Shown piece by piece: positions 1-12,497 of a stretch of DNA of 64,000 nt; the stretch's first letter is position 1; each line of letters begins with the position of its first letter. Location: contig JAGTRK010000001.1 in assembly GCA_018261955.1 (NCBI GenBank), forward strand, positions 186,001 through 250,000, given 5' to 3'. Both the position numbers and the translations under genes were made by a program. The notes below the pieces were generated by a model. The model was not told the DNA's origin, ran no database searches, and worked only from the letters and a program-made list of their open reading frames with translations. The stretch comes from Burkholderiaceae bacterium (GTDB lineage: Bacteria > Pseudomonadota > Gammaproteobacteria > Burkholderiales > Burkholderiaceae).

Positions 1-2
1 TG

Positions 3-683
<681 letters not shown>

Positions 684-732
684 TTAAGTGGGCAAAGTGT
701 CTGCTTTATTAAGTAGTTTGATCAAGTCTTGA

Positions 733-1038
<306 letters not shown>

Positions 1039-1160
1039 TCAACCCTAATAAAGTTGAGCGTCGCTTGATGGGCGTGGTTTGTTAAAAGCGAACTGACCCG
1101 CAAGCGGCATTGTCTAACGCATTTGTTGTTTCAACGGTGCGTATTAAAAGGAATGATGTC

Positions 1161-1631
1161 GTGAATATCAATGCAACATTAATAATCCAGTTGTTGGTCT
1201 TTTTGACCTTGGCGTGGGTTACCATGAAATTCATTTGGCCGCCTATGATTAAGGCGATTGATGAACGTCGCGAAAAAATCGCGGCTGGTTTGGCCGCTGC
1301 AGAACAGGGCAACAAAGCCTTAGCAGCGGCTAAAGCACAGTCGGTTGGTTTTGAGCGTGAGGCTCGTGAACATGCGCAAAGCATTGTCATGGAGGCTGAA
1401 AAGCGAGCACAAGCCATCGAAGCGCAAGCAAAAGCGGATGCGGGTGAATCAGCGCAGCGTATTTTGGCGCAAGCGCAAGCAGACGCTGCTCAAGAAATCG
1501 TTCGTGCCAAAGAGGTTTTGCGTGACCAAATGGCCGGCTTAGTGGTGTCAGGTGCGGAAAAAATTCTGGGTCGAGAAATCAACGCAGACAATCATGCGGA
1601 TCTGTTGGCGCAATATAAAGCACAACTGTAA
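1161..1631 (+). CDS. atpF: ATP synthase Fo subunit b
   Basis: Peripheral-stalk subunit b, 156 residues, the usual length. One N-terminal membrane helix (about residues 6-26) is followed by a long charged Ala/Glu/Gln-rich helix that dimerises and reaches F1. The start is taken as GTG at 1161 (reading MNINATLI), because subunit b proteins begin this way and AAAGGA lies a suitable distance upstream. An upstream in-frame ATG at 1110 would add 17 non-conserved residues. Confidence 0.95.
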   Translation: MNINATLIIQLLVFLTLAWVTMKFIWPPMIKAIDERREKIAAGLAAAEQGNKALAAAKAQSVGFEREAREHAQSIVMEAEKRAQAIEAQAKADAGESAQRILAQAQADAAQEIVRAKEVLRDQMAGLVVSGAEKILGREINADNHADLLAQYKAQL

Positions 1632-1645
1632 AGGCGGGTAAGATT

Positions 1646-2179
1646 ATGGCTGAAATAGGAACCATTGCTCGCCCTTACGCGCAAGCGGCTTTTGATGTGG
1701 CAAAGAGTGAAGGCAATTTAGCAGGTTGGGCTGATTTTTTAGAGGCGGCTGCGAACTTGGCTTCCAATGAAGAGGTGCGCCAGTTGGCGCAAAATCCTAA
1801 GATTGCGAAAAGCCAATTGATGTCTTTGTTTGAAGATGCATCAAAGCCCGCTTCTGAATCGCACAAAAACTTTTTGCGCGCCTTGATTTCGCAATCGCGT
1901 GTTGATGCGTTGCCAGCGGTATATGAAGCCTTTGTCGCGCATAAAAATGCGTTTGAAGGCTCAGCCGATGCGCACATCGTTACCGCGTTTGCCATGAGCG
2001 ATGCTCAGGTGCAAGAATTGGTGGCTGCCTTAGAGAAAAAGTTGGGCAAAAAACTCAAGCCAGAAGTTTTGGTGGATGCAAGTTTGATCGGTGGTTTTTG
2101 CGTAACGGTCGGTGATGAAGTTTTGGATATGTCTGTGCGTGCGAAATTGGCGCGCATGCAATCTGCTTTGACAGCTTAA
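1646..2179 (+). CDS. atpH: ATP synthase F1 subunit delta
   Basis: Delta subunit linking the peripheral stalk (b) to the top of F1; 177 residues, normal length. It begins with the typical IARPYAQAAFDVAKSEG segment. It ends with the conserved region IGGFCVTVGDEVLDMSVRAKLARM, which matches the family pattern for a short beta segment followed by a helix. It starts 14 bp after atpF, in the same operon. Confidence 0.96.
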   Translation: MAEIGTIARPYAQAAFDVAKSEGNLAGWADFLEAAANLASNEEVRQLAQNPKIAKSQLMSLFEDASKPASESHKNFLRALISQSRVDALPAVYEAFVAHKNAFEGSADAHIVTAFAMSDAQVQELVAALEKKLGKKLKPEVLVDASLIGGFCVTVGDEVLDMSVRAKLARMQSALTA

Positions 2180-2264
2180 TGTCATCATTACAATAAGTGT
2201 AAAAGCAGGATTTGATCTACTGACCGCGTTGGTCAGTAGCAGTGAATAAATTTGGAGCAATAGC

Positions 2265-3806
2265 ATGCAACTGAACCCTTCTGAAATCAGTGAATTGATT
2301 AAGAATCGAATTCAAGGTGTGGACGACTCTGCGAACTTGCGCACGCAAGGCACGGTTGTCTCTGTAACGGACGGTATTTGCCGCATTCACGGTCTGGCTG
2401 ACGTGATGCAAGGTGAGATGTTGGAATTTCCGGGCAACATCTTTGGCTTGGCATTGAACTTGGAACGTGATTCGGTGGGCTCGGTTGTATTGGGTGAATA
2501 CGAATCTATTTCTGAAGGCGACATCGTTAAATGTACAGGTCGTATTTTGGAAGTCCCTGTCGGTCCAGAATTACTGGGGCGTGTGGTGGATGCCTTGGGC
2601 GCACCGATTGATGGCAAAGGTCCAATCAATGCGAAAGCCACAGACGTGATTGAAAAAGTCGCGCCGGGTGTGATTTGGCGTAAATCGGTCGATCAGCCTG
2701 TGCAAACAGGCTTGAAAGCGATTGATGCGATGGTGCCGGTGGGTCGTGGTCAACGTGAATTGATTATTGGTGACCGCCAAACAGGTAAAACAGCGGTTGC
2801 GGTGGATACCATCATCAACCAAAAAGGCAAAAACCTCAAATGTATCTACGTGGCGATTGGTCAAAAAGCCTCATCGATTATGAACGTATTGCGCAAACTC
2901 GAAGAGCACGGCGCAATGGAATACACCACCATCGTGGCGGCATCGGCTTCTGACTCAGCAGCAATGCAGTACCTCGCACCATACGCGGGCTGTACGATGG
3001 GTGAATACTTCCGCGACCGTGGCGAAGACGCTTTGATTATTTATGATGACTTGACCAAACAAGCTTGGGCTTATCGTCAAATTTCATTGTTATTGCGCCG
3101 TCCTCCAGGACGTGAAGCGTACCCTGGTGACGTGTTCTATCTCCACAGCCGCTTGCTCGAGCGTGCAGCGCGTGTGAACGAGGATTACGTTGAAAAATTC
3201 ACCAATGGTGAAGTTAAAGGCAAAACGGGTTCATTGACTGCATTGCCAGTGATTGAAACCCAAGCAGGTGACGTGACTGCGTTCGTGCCAACCAACGTGA
3301 TTTCGATTACCGATGGTCAAATCTTCTTAGAAACTGACTTGTTTAATGCAGGTATCCGTCCAGCGATTAACGCGGGGATTTCAGTATCTCGTGTGGGTGG
3401 TGCGGCACAAACCAAGGCCGTGAAAAAACTCTCTGGTGGTATTCGTACCGACTTGGCACAATACCGTGAATTGGCGGCATTTGCACAGTTTGCATCGGAC
3501 TTGGATGAAGCGACTCGTAAGCAATTGGAACGTGGTCGTCGCGTCACTGAATTGTTGAAACAACAACAATATAAACCATTGCAAGTTTGGGAAATGTCTG
3601 CATCATTGTTTGCGGCGAACAGTGGTTACTTGGATGACGTTGAAGTGAAAGATGTGTTGTCGTTTGAAAAAGGCATGATTGACTTCTTGAAGACAGGTCA
3701 TGGTGCTTTGGTTGATCGTATTGAATCAACTAAAGAAGTTTCAAAAGACGATGAAGTGGCTTTGAATGACGCGATTAAAGCGTACAAACAAGTTGCGGCA
3801 TTCTAA
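2265..3806 (+). CDS. atpA: ATP synthase F1 subunit alpha
   Basis: Non-catalytic nucleotide-binding alpha subunit of F1; 513 residues, the same length as in E. coli. The Walker A loop is GDRQTGKT at residues 169-176. The Walker B-like segment [17 protein letters not shown] follows, and the arginine finger lies in [13 protein letters not shown] near residue 375. The start is ATG at 2265 ([16 protein letters not shown]). It sits centrally in the atp operon. Confidence 0.98.
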   Translation: MQLNPSEISELIKNRIQGVDDSANLRTQGTVVSVTDGICRIHGLADVMQGEMLEFPGNIFGLALNLERDSVGSVVLGEYESISEGDIVKCTGRILEVPVGPELLGRVVDALGAPIDGKGPINAKATDVIEKVAPGVIWRKSVDQPVQTGLKAIDAMVPVGRGQRELIIGDRQTGKTAVAVDTIINQKGKNLKCIYVAIGQKASSIMNVLRKLEEHGAMEYTTIVAASASDSAAMQYLAPYAGCTMGEYFRDRGEDALIIYDDLTKQAWAYRQISLLLRRPPGREAYPGDVFYLHSRLLERAARVNEDYVEKFTNGEVKGKTGSLTALPVIETQAGDVTAFVPTNVISITDGQIFLETDLFNAGIRPAINAGISVSRVGGAAQTKAVKKLSGGIRTDLAQYRELAAFAQFASDLDEATRKQLERGRRVTELLKQQQYKPLQVWEMSASLFAANSGYLDDVEVKDVLSFEKGMIDFLKTGHGALVDRIESTKEVSKDDEVALNDAIKAYKQVAAF

Positions 3807-3823
3807 ACACCTAAGGACGAGCC

Positions 3824-4699
3824 ATGCCCAGCATGAAAGAAATTCGCGGTAAGATTAAGAGCGTACAAAATACGCGCAAAATCACAAAAGCCATGGAAAT
3901 GGTTGCCGCCTCAAAAATGCGTAAAGCACAAGAACGTATGCGGGCGGCTCGCCCGTATGCGGATAAAGTGCGCAACATCGCTGCCCACATGAGTGGCGCA
4001 AATTCTGAGTACAAACATCCGTTTTTGGTTGAGCGTGCTTTGCAAAACGTCGGTTTGATTATGGTCACGACAGACAAAGGTCTGTGTGGCGGTATGAATA
4101 CCAATGTGTTGCGTGCGGCAACCGCGCAGATGAAAGAATGGACTGATTCAGGCAAAAAAGTACAAACCACTGCAATTGGTAATAAAGGCTTGGGCTTTTT
4201 GAATCGCATCGGCGCAAATGTTGTGTCTGAATCAACCCACATTGGTGATGTGCCGCATATGGACGAACTCATTGGTGCGGTTAAGGTTCAGATTGATGCG
4301 TATTTGGCAGGCGAAATTGATGCGGTTTATTTGGCATACACTCAGTTTGTCAATACCATGAAGCAAGAGCCTGTGGTGATGCAATTGATTCCATTGCCTA
4401 AATCTTCTTTGGCGCAGTCGGAAGAAGAAAAACGCGCGTACTCATGGGACTATTTGTACGAACCATCGGCTGAAACAGTGGTCGAAGAATTGCTAGTGCG
4501 TTACGTGGAAGCGTTGGTGTATCAGTCGGTCGCTGAAAACATTGCATCTGAGCAGTCTGCACGTATGGTGGCGATGAAAGCGGCTTCGGACAATGCGAAA
4601 AACGTGATTGGCGAATTGCAATTGGTGTACAACAAATCACGTCAAGCAGCCATTACCAAAGAGTTGTCAGAAATTGTTGGCGGCGCGGCGGCGGTTTAA
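3824..4699 (+). CDS. atpG: ATP synthase F1 subunit gamma
   Basis: Central rotor shaft of F1; 291 residues. N-terminal signature [32 protein letters not shown] and C-terminal [35 protein letters not shown] pack as the coiled coil in this family. The start is ATG at 3824 behind TAAGGACGAG. It follows atpA by 17 bp. Unusually, atpD does not come next: a small lipoprotein gene lies between. Confidence 0.97.
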   Translation: MPSMKEIRGKIKSVQNTRKITKAMEMVAASKMRKAQERMRAARPYADKVRNIAAHMSGANSEYKHPFLVERALQNVGLIMVTTDKGLCGGMNTNVLRAATAQMKEWTDSGKKVQTTAIGNKGLGFLNRIGANVVSESTHIGDVPHMDELIGAVKVQIDAYLAGEIDAVYLAYTQFVNTMKQEPVVMQLIPLPKSSLAQSEEEKRAYSWDYLYEPSAETVVEELLVRYVEALVYQSVAENIASEQSARMVAMKAASDNAKNVIGELQLVYNKSRQAAITKELSEIVGGAAAV

Positions 4700-4721
4700 T
4701 AGCCAAAAGTATGGACACTCA

Positions 4722-5042
4722 ATGTCGAAATTAACAGCAGTATTCACATTGAGTATGGGTGTTTGTTTGGGTTTGCTCGGTTGTAATGACACCAAGAGGA
4801 GCGCAGTAAGCACACAAGAATTGAAACAAAGCACGCAATATCAGTTGAAAACCGATTGTACGCCATTAATCAAAACATTTGATTCGTGCCCTGCCAGTCG
4901 GCTGCCAAAGCAAAGTCAAGAACACATGATGGCGATTTTGGAAGAGCAAATGCGCGCATTGCCAGCGTCAGAGGCAAGTAAAAAATGCCAAGAGTTGCAA
5001 AACTTTTGGAAAGTAGCATGTGGTGTGACTGTCGCACAGTAG
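4722..5042 (+). CDS. small lipoprotein with twin Cys pairs, inserted in the atp operon
   Basis: I do not recognise a family. The protein has 106 residues. A hydrophobic signal segment ends in LGLLGC, so Cys21 is a probable lipid attachment site. The mature part has exactly four cysteines: Cys46 and Cys56 (nine residues between) and Cys89 and Cys100 (ten between). Each pair sits in a predicted helical stretch. This is reminiscent of CHCH-type helical hairpins, but that is only a spacing resemblance. The start ATG at 4722 gives a proper signal sequence; an earlier in-frame start would run inside atpG. Its place between atpG and atpD implies co-transcription with the ATP synthase. Confidence 0.7.
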   Translation: MSKLTAVFTLSMGVCLGLLGCNDTKRSAVSTQELKQSTQYQLKTDCTPLIKTFDSCPASRLPKQSQEHMMAILEEQMRALPASEASKKCQELQNFWKVACGVTVAQ

Positions 5043-5077
5043 TATTCGAGTGTGTTTGTCACGAAGTAGTTAGTTAA

Positions 5078-6478
<1,401 letters not shown>

Positions 6479-6542
6479 TTGAGTCGGTGTTGGTGTGGGT
6501 CTGTGATTCACACCGCCCCAACGGTCAAGTTTAGGAAACAAT

Positions 6543-6956
6543 ATGAGTACAATCCAAGTGGACGTTGTCAGTGCAGAAGCAGAAGTGTTTTCTGGCATGG
6601 CCGAATTCGTCGCCTTGCCAGGAGAATCGGGTGAATTGGGTATTTTGCCAGGTCATACACCACTGATTACACGCATCAAACCAGGCGCGGTGCGCATTCA
6701 AAATGGTAATGATGAAGAATTGGTGTTTGTTGCGGGCGGTATTTTAGAAGTGCAACCCAATAAAATCACCATTTTGGCGGATACAGCTATTCGCGGTCAC
6801 GATTTGGACGAAGCGCGCGCGTTGGAAGCCAAAGCCCGTGCTGAAGAAAATCTGAAAGAAAATGCTTCGGACGTGGATTATGCGCGTGCGCAAGCAGAGT
6901 TGTCTGTGGCAGTGGCGCAATTGGCTGCGTTGGCAAAAATCCGCAAAAAGCAGTGA
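6543..6956 (+). CDS. atpC: ATP synthase F1 subunit epsilon
   Basis: Epsilon subunit, a rotor component and ATPase inhibitor; 137 residues. The N-terminal beta-sandwich shows [27 protein letters not shown]. The C-terminal helical hairpin is Ala/Glu-rich ([17 protein letters not shown]). It is the last gene of the operon and is followed by a strong rho-independent terminator. Confidence 0.96.
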   Translation: MSTIQVDVVSAEAEVFSGMAEFVALPGESGELGILPGHTPLITRIKPGAVRIQNGNDEELVFVAGGILEVQPNKITILADTAIRGHDLDEARALEAKARAEENLKENASDVDYARAQAELSVAVAQLAALAKIRKKQ

Positions 6957-7002
6957 TATTCGCAAATAATAGAACTGCCAGATAAAACGGTGTCAAAGTG
7001 CT

Positions 7003-7033
7003 AAAAACCCTTCTAATGTGAAGGGTTTTTTAT
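7003..7033 (+). terminator. rho-independent terminator of atp operon
   Basis: A perfect 10-bp inverted repeat (AAAAACCCTT and AAGGGTTTTT) encloses an 8-nt loop and ends in a T run. It sits 47 bp after atpC. Confidence 0.9.
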
Positions 7034-7130
7034 AACACTAAATCTATGCTAAAGAACCACACTATGCATCGAATCAATTTGAGATGGATAACCTACCCTG
7101 TACAGCATCATATGCCGTTTGAAAACAACA

Positions 7131-7154
7131 AACCCTTGCAAAAATACAAGGGTT
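7131..7154 (-). terminator. probable terminator of the GlsB-like gene
   Basis: The 8-bp stem AACCCTTG/CAAGGGTT has an A/T-rich loop and lies just after the minus-strand gene. The loop and the flanking GTCAGCAGTCTGA resemble a second hairpin near 36580. Confidence 0.55.
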
Positions 7155-7197
7155 CGTCAGCAGTCTGAGTACAGACGTTTGTGTCCGTGCTTACCGT

Positions 7198-7458
7198 TTA
7201 TTTTTTAAACACACCCAAGGCTCGAAGTACAAACATTAATATCAATGCGCCGATAACGCCAAAGACAATACCCATTACAGAAAAACTGCCAGCGCTTGCC
7301 GCACCACCGATACCGAGTAAACCACCGAGGAAGCGACCCACAAACGAGCCGACAACACCGATGATGATGTTCATCACCAAACCGCCGCCCCCGCCCATGA
7401 TTTGACCCGCGAGCCAACCAATCAGCGCACCTACTAAAATGATAACAACCCATTCCAT
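7198..7458 (-). CDS. GlsB/YeaQ/YmgE family membrane protein
   Basis: Small inner-membrane protein of the transglycosylase-associated (GlsB/YeaQ/YmgE) family; 86 residues. It has three hydrophobic segments. The family's glycine-rich pattern is clear: GWLAGQIMGGGGGLVMNIIIGVVGSFVGRFLGGLLGIG. Homologues respond to general stress; their biochemical role is not known. A strong AAGGAGAA precedes the ATG. It is transcribed alone, convergent to the atp operon. Confidence 0.9.
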   Translation of the reverse strand: MEWVVIILVGALIGWLAGQIMGGGGGLVMNIIIGVVGSFVGRFLGGLLGIGGAASAGSFSVMGIVFGVIGALILMFVLRALGVFKK

Positions 7459-7790
7459 AACATTTCTCCTTAAAGTGGATAACTGTGTGCGTCATAATAG
7501 TTGACGCAGGATGATACTGACAGGTTTTTCTGTTAGATGCAACCCATTGGGCGATATATCGATAACTCAGCGTAAAACACGCTGAAAATAAAAACTTTAA
7601 AACAATTGCGCTATTAAAATGAAAATGTTGATTTAAAGTTCGCAAAAACCACTCACCGACAATCCCGATTGCTAATTACACCGCCCACAATTTTTGCTTA
7701 AGTTTCAACGACCCACATGAAATCATTTTATTAATATAGGTTTCTCATATAAAATGTGTACTCAATGTACCAAAAACAGCAAAGCGCGCC
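7459..7790. other. intergenic region between divergent genes
   Basis: 332 bp between two divergently transcribed genes. I see no coding signal. It holds a short hairpin (CAGCGT/ACGCTG, 7568-7584) and an A/T-rich stretch before 7791 with a possible -10 (TATAAA, 7748-7753), whose -35 is not convincing. Confidence 0.5.
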
Positions 7791-8714
7791 ATGAATCTCT
7801 CCATATTTTTTACTTTAGCCCGTCGAATTTGTGCATATGGCTGCGTGGCTTGGCTGTTCTGGTGTATGCCCCAGGCGCAGGCGCAAACAGTTGGAAAATT
7901 CAATGCAGATGCTTGCCAAGCAGTGTATCAACTGGCTCCAAGTGAGGTTCAATTGCATGACAATGCGTCATCGCAATGGTGGTTTGTGCCGTACCCATCT
8001 TCTTTAAACCAATCTGAGCGCGCTGTGCCGAATAGTTTCGAACTTCGCTTCGCGAATGCCGAAAAATTTTTGGATGCGAGCAATGATACGGTTTTAATCC
8101 GTTGGCATTCAAAGTTTGGCGACGCATTGCGCTGGGCAAGCACACAACCCTATCTCATTGTGCGCAACGGTTCACTCGTCCGAGATATGAACGGTAACAT
8201 CATCGGTTCTTTTTCGCATTTGATTGCCAAGGCACGTTGGGATACTCGTGTGTTGGTGGAGCAAACCGATACAGATGGCTCTGAGCAGTTGCTTATTGCG
8301 CCTTTGCGCGTTGAGCATGCTGTGAGTGAAGTGGACAAAGATGACCGTGTTATCCCGCGCATCTGTTTAAATGCAATTACCCCCACCAATCAAACATTTA
8401 ACAATACCGTTTCTGCTACGCAGTCTCAAATACTGGGTCTTGCCGACACGCACAGTATGGGCGCGCAAAGTCATTTGGCGATGATGGATAAAGGTGGCAT
8501 GGAGGGTGTTGCCAAAAATCAAACATGGTTTTTGGTGGATGCATTGAGCAAAGAAAAAATCGGAAATCCGCTGTCCGTAATCCGCGCCCGAGGACAGGTT
8601 GAAATCGTACAGGTTTTTGAGCATTACTCGCTCATTCGTATTGAGCATAGTGAGCGTGAAGTGATGCGCGGCACTTATCTAAAACGTGCAACAACCACAT
8701 CGTCTCGTCCATAA
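7791..8714 (+). CDS. exported protein of unknown function upstream of dprA
   Basis: A 307-residue protein with an N-terminal signal segment ending near PQAQAQT, so it is probably periplasmic. The body has no membrane helix. Two similar stretches occur, LIVRNGSLVRDMNGNIIGSFSHLIAKARW and later LVDALSKEKIGNPLSVIRARGQVEIVQVFEHYSLIRIEHS, both beta-rich with a hydrophobic-Gly pattern. In other Burkholderiales a LysM-containing protein often lies directly before dprA. The second half here could be related to that protein's C-terminus, but no LysM repeat is visible. It ends 2 bp before dprA, so the two genes are probably co-transcribed. Confidence 0.75.
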   Translation: MNLSIFFTLARRICAYGCVAWLFWCMPQAQAQTVGKFNADACQAVYQLAPSEVQLHDNASSQWWFVPYPSSLNQSERAVPNSFELRFANAEKFLDASNDTVLIRWHSKFGDALRWASTQPYLIVRNGSLVRDMNGNIIGSFSHLIAKARWDTRVLVEQTDTDGSEQLLIAPLRVEHAVSEVDKDDRVIPRICLNAITPTNQTFNNTVSATQSQILGLADTHSMGAQSHLAMMDKGGMEGVAKNQTWFLVDALSKEKIGNPLSVIRARGQVEIVQVFEHYSLIRIEHSEREVMRGTYLKRATTTSSRP

Positions 8715-8716
8715 AC

Positions 8717-9883
8717 ATGAATACCGATACACTGTCTGCGACGGAAATAGAGCTTTGGTTAAAACTCATGTCCACCGAAGGAGTGGGTGATGTCACCGCG
8801 CAGTTGTTGCTCAAAAGTTTCGGCTTGCCCGAACAGATTTTTGCACAAAGCCACACCTCGCTCACCCGTGTGGTGTCTGACCGCGTTGCTCGTGCTTTGC
8901 TTGGCACAGCCGATGATGAATTTAAACAATTGCTTGAGCGCACCCGCGCGTGGGGCGAGCAAGCGGGCAACCACATCATCAGTTTGTCGTGTCCGACTTA
9001 TCCACAACACCTATTATCAACCGCCGATCCGCCTGTATTGTTGTATGTCAAAGGGCGAATAGATTTGCTCAATGCCCCGCGCACCTTGGCGATGGTTGGC
9101 TCGCGCAATGCCACAGCACAGGGCATCAAAAATACCGAATGGTTTGCCGAAGAATTGGCGCAGGGCGGTTGCCAAATTGTCTCAGGTTTGGCATTGGGGA
9201 TTGATGCGGCGGCGCATCGTGGTGCGCTCAACGCTTATCATAAAAGCCCGAATGTCGCAGGCTCAACCATTGCGGTGATTGGTACGGGTTGCGACATCAT
9301 TTATCCAGCGCGCAACCGTGAGTTGACCTACGCGATTGCCGAGCAGGGCGTCATCATCAGCGAATTTCCTTTGGGTGCGAAAGCCCAACCCTCACACTTT
9401 CCACGGCGCAATCGAATTATTTCGGGGTTGTCGCAAGGGGTTTTAGTGGTCGAAGCCGCTTTGCAATCGGGTTCGCTGATTACCGCGCGCCAAGCCTTGG
9501 AGCAAAATCGCGAAGTGTTTGCGATTCCAGGTTCGATTCATTCGCCTTTATCCAAAGGCTGCCACGCATTGATCAAACAAGGCGCGAAATTGGTCGAATG
9601 CGCGCAGGATATTTTGGACGAGTTGCAACCTACTTACCCGCTTTATGCGACGGATACACACAAACTCAGTGAATCGGATACTCAGTCCACAGGGGCGTTG
9701 GCATTGTCAAACAGCGCACAACACATCCTCGATGCTTTGGGGCATGACCCATGCGATGTGGATACCTTGGCAAGCCGTGTGCAGATGGATGTGGGGAAAT
9801 TGCTGGCGGAGTTGATGGAATTGGAGTTGTCGGGCATGGTTGAAAAACGCGCGGGACAAATTTATGTGCGGTTATATCAGTGA
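8717..9883 (+). CDS. dprA: DNA-processing protein DprA
   Basis: Loads RecA onto incoming single-stranded DNA during natural transformation; 388 residues. An N-terminal helical region is followed by the Rossmann-like DprA core with MVGSRNATAQGIKN, SGLALGIDAAAH and VIGTGCDIIYPARN. A C-terminal winged-helix-like domain follows (DVDTLASRVQMDVGKLLAELMELELSG). The start ATG at 8717 follows the upstream gene by 2 bp. Its presence suggests competence potential, although no other competence genes lie in this window. Confidence 0.96.
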   Translation: MNTDTLSATEIELWLKLMSTEGVGDVTAQLLLKSFGLPEQIFAQSHTSLTRVVSDRVARALLGTADDEFKQLLERTRAWGEQAGNHIISLSCPTYPQHLLSTADPPVLLYVKGRIDLLNAPRTLAMVGSRNATAQGIKNTEWFAEELAQGGCQIVSGLALGIDAAAHRGALNAYHKSPNVAGSTIAVIGTGCDIIYPARNRELTYAIAEQGVIISEFPLGAKAQPSHFPRRNRIISGLSQGVLVVEAALQSGSLITARQALEQNREVFAIPGSIHSPLSKGCHALIKQGAKLVECAQDILDELQPTYPLYATDTHKLSESDTQSTGALALSNSAQHILDALGHDPCDVDTLASRVQMDVGKLLAELMELELSGMVEKRAGQIYVRLYQ

Positions 9884-9944
9884 ACTATTTGTGAGCGTAT
9901 CAGCAAAGAATGCTTTGAGGCGTTAAAATTTAACTCAATCAAGA

Positions 9945-9975
9945 CACATGCACGAACAGTGTGCTCGTGCATGTG
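9945..9975. terminator. hairpin between convergent dprA and cysK
   Basis: A perfect 11-bp stem (CACATGCACGA/TCGTGCATGTG) with a 9-nt loop lies between the 3' ends of two convergent genes. There is no clear T run, so terminator function is inferred from position and stability. Confidence 0.5.
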
Positions 9976-9994
9976 CCGTATGTGACGCACTCAT

Positions 9995-10975
9995 TCAGGC
10001 AGGTAAACCAGTGGCTGGATCAAATAAACCATCAAACAACGCTGTACTCAGATAACGTTCACCCGAGTCGGGTAAAATCACCACGATGGTTTTGCCCGCG
10101 TGTTCAGGCAAATTTGCCAAGCGCGCTGCCACAGCCACTGCCGCACCACACGAAATTCCTGCGATGATACCTTCTTCTTTGGCCAAACGGCGCGCGTATT
10201 CAATCGCATCTTCGTTACTGACTTGCTCAATTTGATCCACCACGCTCAAGTCCAAAGTATCGGGCACAAAGCCCGCGCCGATGCCTTGAATTTTATGTGG
10301 ACCAGGCGCAACGGGTTCGCCATTGCGCGTCTGTGTGAGCACTGGGCTGGCAGACGGCTCAACCGCAACTGACCACAATGCAGCTTTGCGCTCATTTTTG
10401 AAATAACGAGAAACGCCTGTAATCGTACCGCCTGTACCCACACCTGCGACAAAAATATCGACGTTGCCATCGGTGGCGTTCCAAATCTCAGGTCCCGTGG
10501 TGGCGACATGTATCGCTGGATTGGCGGGATTTTTGAATTGTTGAAGCAAAACGTATTTGTCGGGTGCGCTGGCGGCGATTTCTTCGGCTTTGGCAATCGC
10601 GCCTTTCATGCCTTTAGCCCCTTCGGTTAAAACCAACTTCGCGCCGTAGGCGGCAAGCAACTTGCGTCGCTCAATGCTCATCGTATCGGGCATGGTTAGT
10701 GTAATTGGATAGCCCTTCGCGGCGGCGGCAAATGCAAGTGCAATCCCTGTGTTGCCGCTCGTGGGTTCGACCAATTCTTTGCCCGCAGTTAGCACGCCAC
10801 GCTGCTCGGCATCGGTCACCATCGCTGCGCCGATGCGGCATTTGACTGAATACGCAGGGTTGCGCCCTTCAATTTTTGCCAATACGGTCGCGCCTGCGTT
10901 GCCTATAATGCGGTTGAGTTTGACCAACGGGGTGTTGCCAATTGACAAAGTGTTGTCTGCGAAAATTTGAGTCAT
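9995..10975 (-). CDS. cysK: cysteine synthase A (O-acetylserine sulfhydrylase)
   Basis: PLP enzyme that makes L-cysteine from O-acetylserine and sulfide; 326 residues. The PLP lysine is Lys45 in [11 protein letters not shown]. The substrate loop is TSGNTG (72-77) and the phosphate-binding [10 protein letters not shown] is present. The start [23 protein letters not shown] is the CysK type. A TAGGAGA precedes the ATG. It forms a single-gene unit. CysM is the alternative, but the N-terminal pattern and length favour CysK. Confidence 0.94.
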   Translation of the reverse strand: MTQIFADNTLSIGNTPLVKLNRIIGNAGATVLAKIEGRNPAYSVKCRIGAAMVTDAEQRGVLTAGKELVEPTSGNTGIALAFAAAAKGYPITLTMPDTMSIERRKLLAAYGAKLVLTEGAKGMKGAIAKAEEIAASAPDKYVLLQQFKNPANPAIHVATTGPEIWNATDGNVDIFVAGVGTGGTITGVSRYFKNERKAALWSVAVEPSASPVLTQTRNGEPVAPGPHKIQGIGAGFVPDTLDLSVVDQIEQVSNEDAIEYARRLAKEEGIIAGISCGAAVAVAARLANLPEHAGKTIVVILPDSGERYLSTALFDGLFDPATGLPA

Positions 10976-11273
10976 AAATTTCTCCTAATCAAATGGGGGT
11001 AGATACGGCATTATAGTGGCAAACATGTGGGTTTCTCATAATATAAACTCAGTTATTTATTCAAAATAAGAATATTAAGTTTATTTCAATAATTATATTG
11101 GTTATATTGATTTGAGTGTTTTGTGACAGTGCGCGCTCCCAAAAACAGTTTTTATGGTGGAATTTTTTCATCTAAAATCCAAGAGGTGTTGTCATCCCAC
11201 GCCAAAACAAGAATTTTTTTGGCGAAATTCTTGCAATTGTGTACTGGCTCAGGCTATAATTTCGGTCTCGTGT
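10976..11273. other. intergenic region, cysK upstream / tRNA-Gln upstream
   Basis: About 300 bp, very A/T-rich near 11040-11110, which fits the cysK promoter region on the minus strand. It also holds the tRNA-Gln promoter at its right end. An open frame that runs through the tRNA gene here is not considered real. Confidence 0.5.
11231..11260 (+). promoter_or_regulatory. promoter of tRNA-Gln
   Basis: TTGCAA (11231-11236), 18-bp spacer, perfect TATAAT (11255-11260), ending 13 bp before the tRNA. Confidence 0.75.
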
Positions 11274-11349
11274 AGAGGATTCGCCAAGTCGGTAAGGCAC
11301 TGGATTTTGATTCCAGCATTCGGAGGTTCGAGTCCTCCATCCTCTGCCA
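11274..11349 (+). tRNA. tRNA-Gln (anticodon TTG)
   Basis: Full cloverleaf: acceptor stem AGAGGAT pairs with ATCCTCT, anticodon loop TTTTGAT reads TTG, T arm GGAGG-TTCGAGT-CCTCC, and CCA is encoded. Confidence 0.96.
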
Positions 11350-11361
11350 AGTATTTATATT

Positions 11362-11408
11362 TTGCCCGTGGTTCCGTAGTCTATCTCTCGGAGACGGGCA
11401 ATTTTTTT
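11362..11408 (+). terminator. terminator after tRNA-Gln
   Basis: Outer stem TTGCCCGT/ACGGGCAA followed by seven T residues, 12 bp after the tRNA. Confidence 0.75.
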
Positions 11409-11543
11409 GAGAGTGTTACCCGTTTTTTATGGTGATGTTGTGTTTTTTCACGAAGCCCTCTTTGCGCTGTCGATTGGTAAAGCGATGCGGAAGTCTTGGT
11501 GAGAGAACATTTCCAATGAATTTTTCCATTAGGGTTTAACACC

Positions 11544-12497
11544 ATGTCAACTGAACTGATGATTTTCACGGGGAACGCCAACCCCAAACTTGCTCAAGAT
11601 GTTGCAGATTACCTCCGAGTACCATTGGGTAATGCGAAAGTCGGGCGTTTCTCCGACGGTGAGGTGACGGTTGAGATTAACGAAAATGTTCGTGGTCGTG
11701 ATTGTTTTATTTTGCAATCGACTTGCGCACCGACCAATGAATCCTTGATGGAAGTCTTGATTATGGTGGATGCACTCAAACGCGCTTCTGCTGGTCGCAT
11801 TACCGCCGCCATGCCGTATTATGGCTACGCGCGACAAGATCGCCGCCCACGTTCTGCCCGTGTGGCGATTACAGCGAAATTGGTAGCGAATATGCTCGGC
11901 GCAGCAGGTGTTGATCGTGTGATGACGATGGATTTGCACGCCGACCAAATTCAAGGTTTTTTTGATGTGCCTGTGGACAATATTTATGCCTCACCGATTT
12001 TGTTGAGTGATATTGTGTCAAAAAATCTGCCGAATATGGTGGTGGTCTCGCCTGACATCGGTGGTGTGGCGCGTGCGCGAGCGATGGCCAAACGTTTGGA
12101 ATGCGATTTGGCGATTGTCGATAAACGCCGCCCGAAAGCCAATGTCTCTGAAGTGATGAACATCATTGGTGACATCGAAGGGCGCGTGTGTATCTTGATG
12201 GATGACATGGTCGATACTGCGGGCACGATTTGTAAAGCCGCTGAAGTACTCAAAGAGCGCGGCGCAAAGCAAGTGCTCGCTTACTGTACGCACCCTGTTT
12301 TGTCGGGCCCTGCGATTGAGCGTTTGTCGGCATCGGTGTTGGATGAGTTGGTCGTGACCGACACCATTCCGCTGACCAAAGCAGCGATTGCCAGCGGTAA
12401 AGTGCGTCAATTGAGTTGTGCCAAATTATTGGGTGAGACGATTATTCGGATTGCCAAAGAAGAATCTGTGAGTTCTTTGTTTAGCGAAATTGCTTAA
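11544..12497 (+). CDS. prs: ribose-phosphate pyrophosphokinase (PRPP synthetase)
   Basis: Makes PRPP from ribose 5-phosphate and ATP for nucleotide, histidine and tryptophan synthesis; 317 residues, normal length. The N-terminal [17 protein letters not shown] and [20 protein letters not shown] are typical. The PRPP-binding loop is in [19 protein letters not shown], and the flexible loop contains [16 protein letters not shown]. It is followed by rplY and pth, a common order in betaproteobacteria. Confidence 0.97.
   Translation: MSTELMIFTGNANPKLAQDVADYLRVPLGNAKVGRFSDGEVTVEINENVRGRDCFILQSTCAPTNESLMEVLIMVDALKRASAGRITAAMPYYGYARQDRRPRSARVAITAKLVANMLGAAGVDRVMTMDLHADQIQGFFDVPVDNIYASPILLSDIVSKNLPNMVVVSPDIGGVARARAMAKRLECDLAIVDKRRPKANVSEVMNIIGDIEGRVCILMDDMVDTAGTICKAAEVLKERGAKQVLAYCTHPVLSGPAIERLSASVLDELVVTDTIPLTKAAIASGKVRQLSCAKLLGETIIRIAKEESVSSLFSEIA

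Noticed and set aside
11154-11435. Short open frame spanning the tRNA-Gln gene
   Set aside because: It runs through a perfect tRNA and its terminator.
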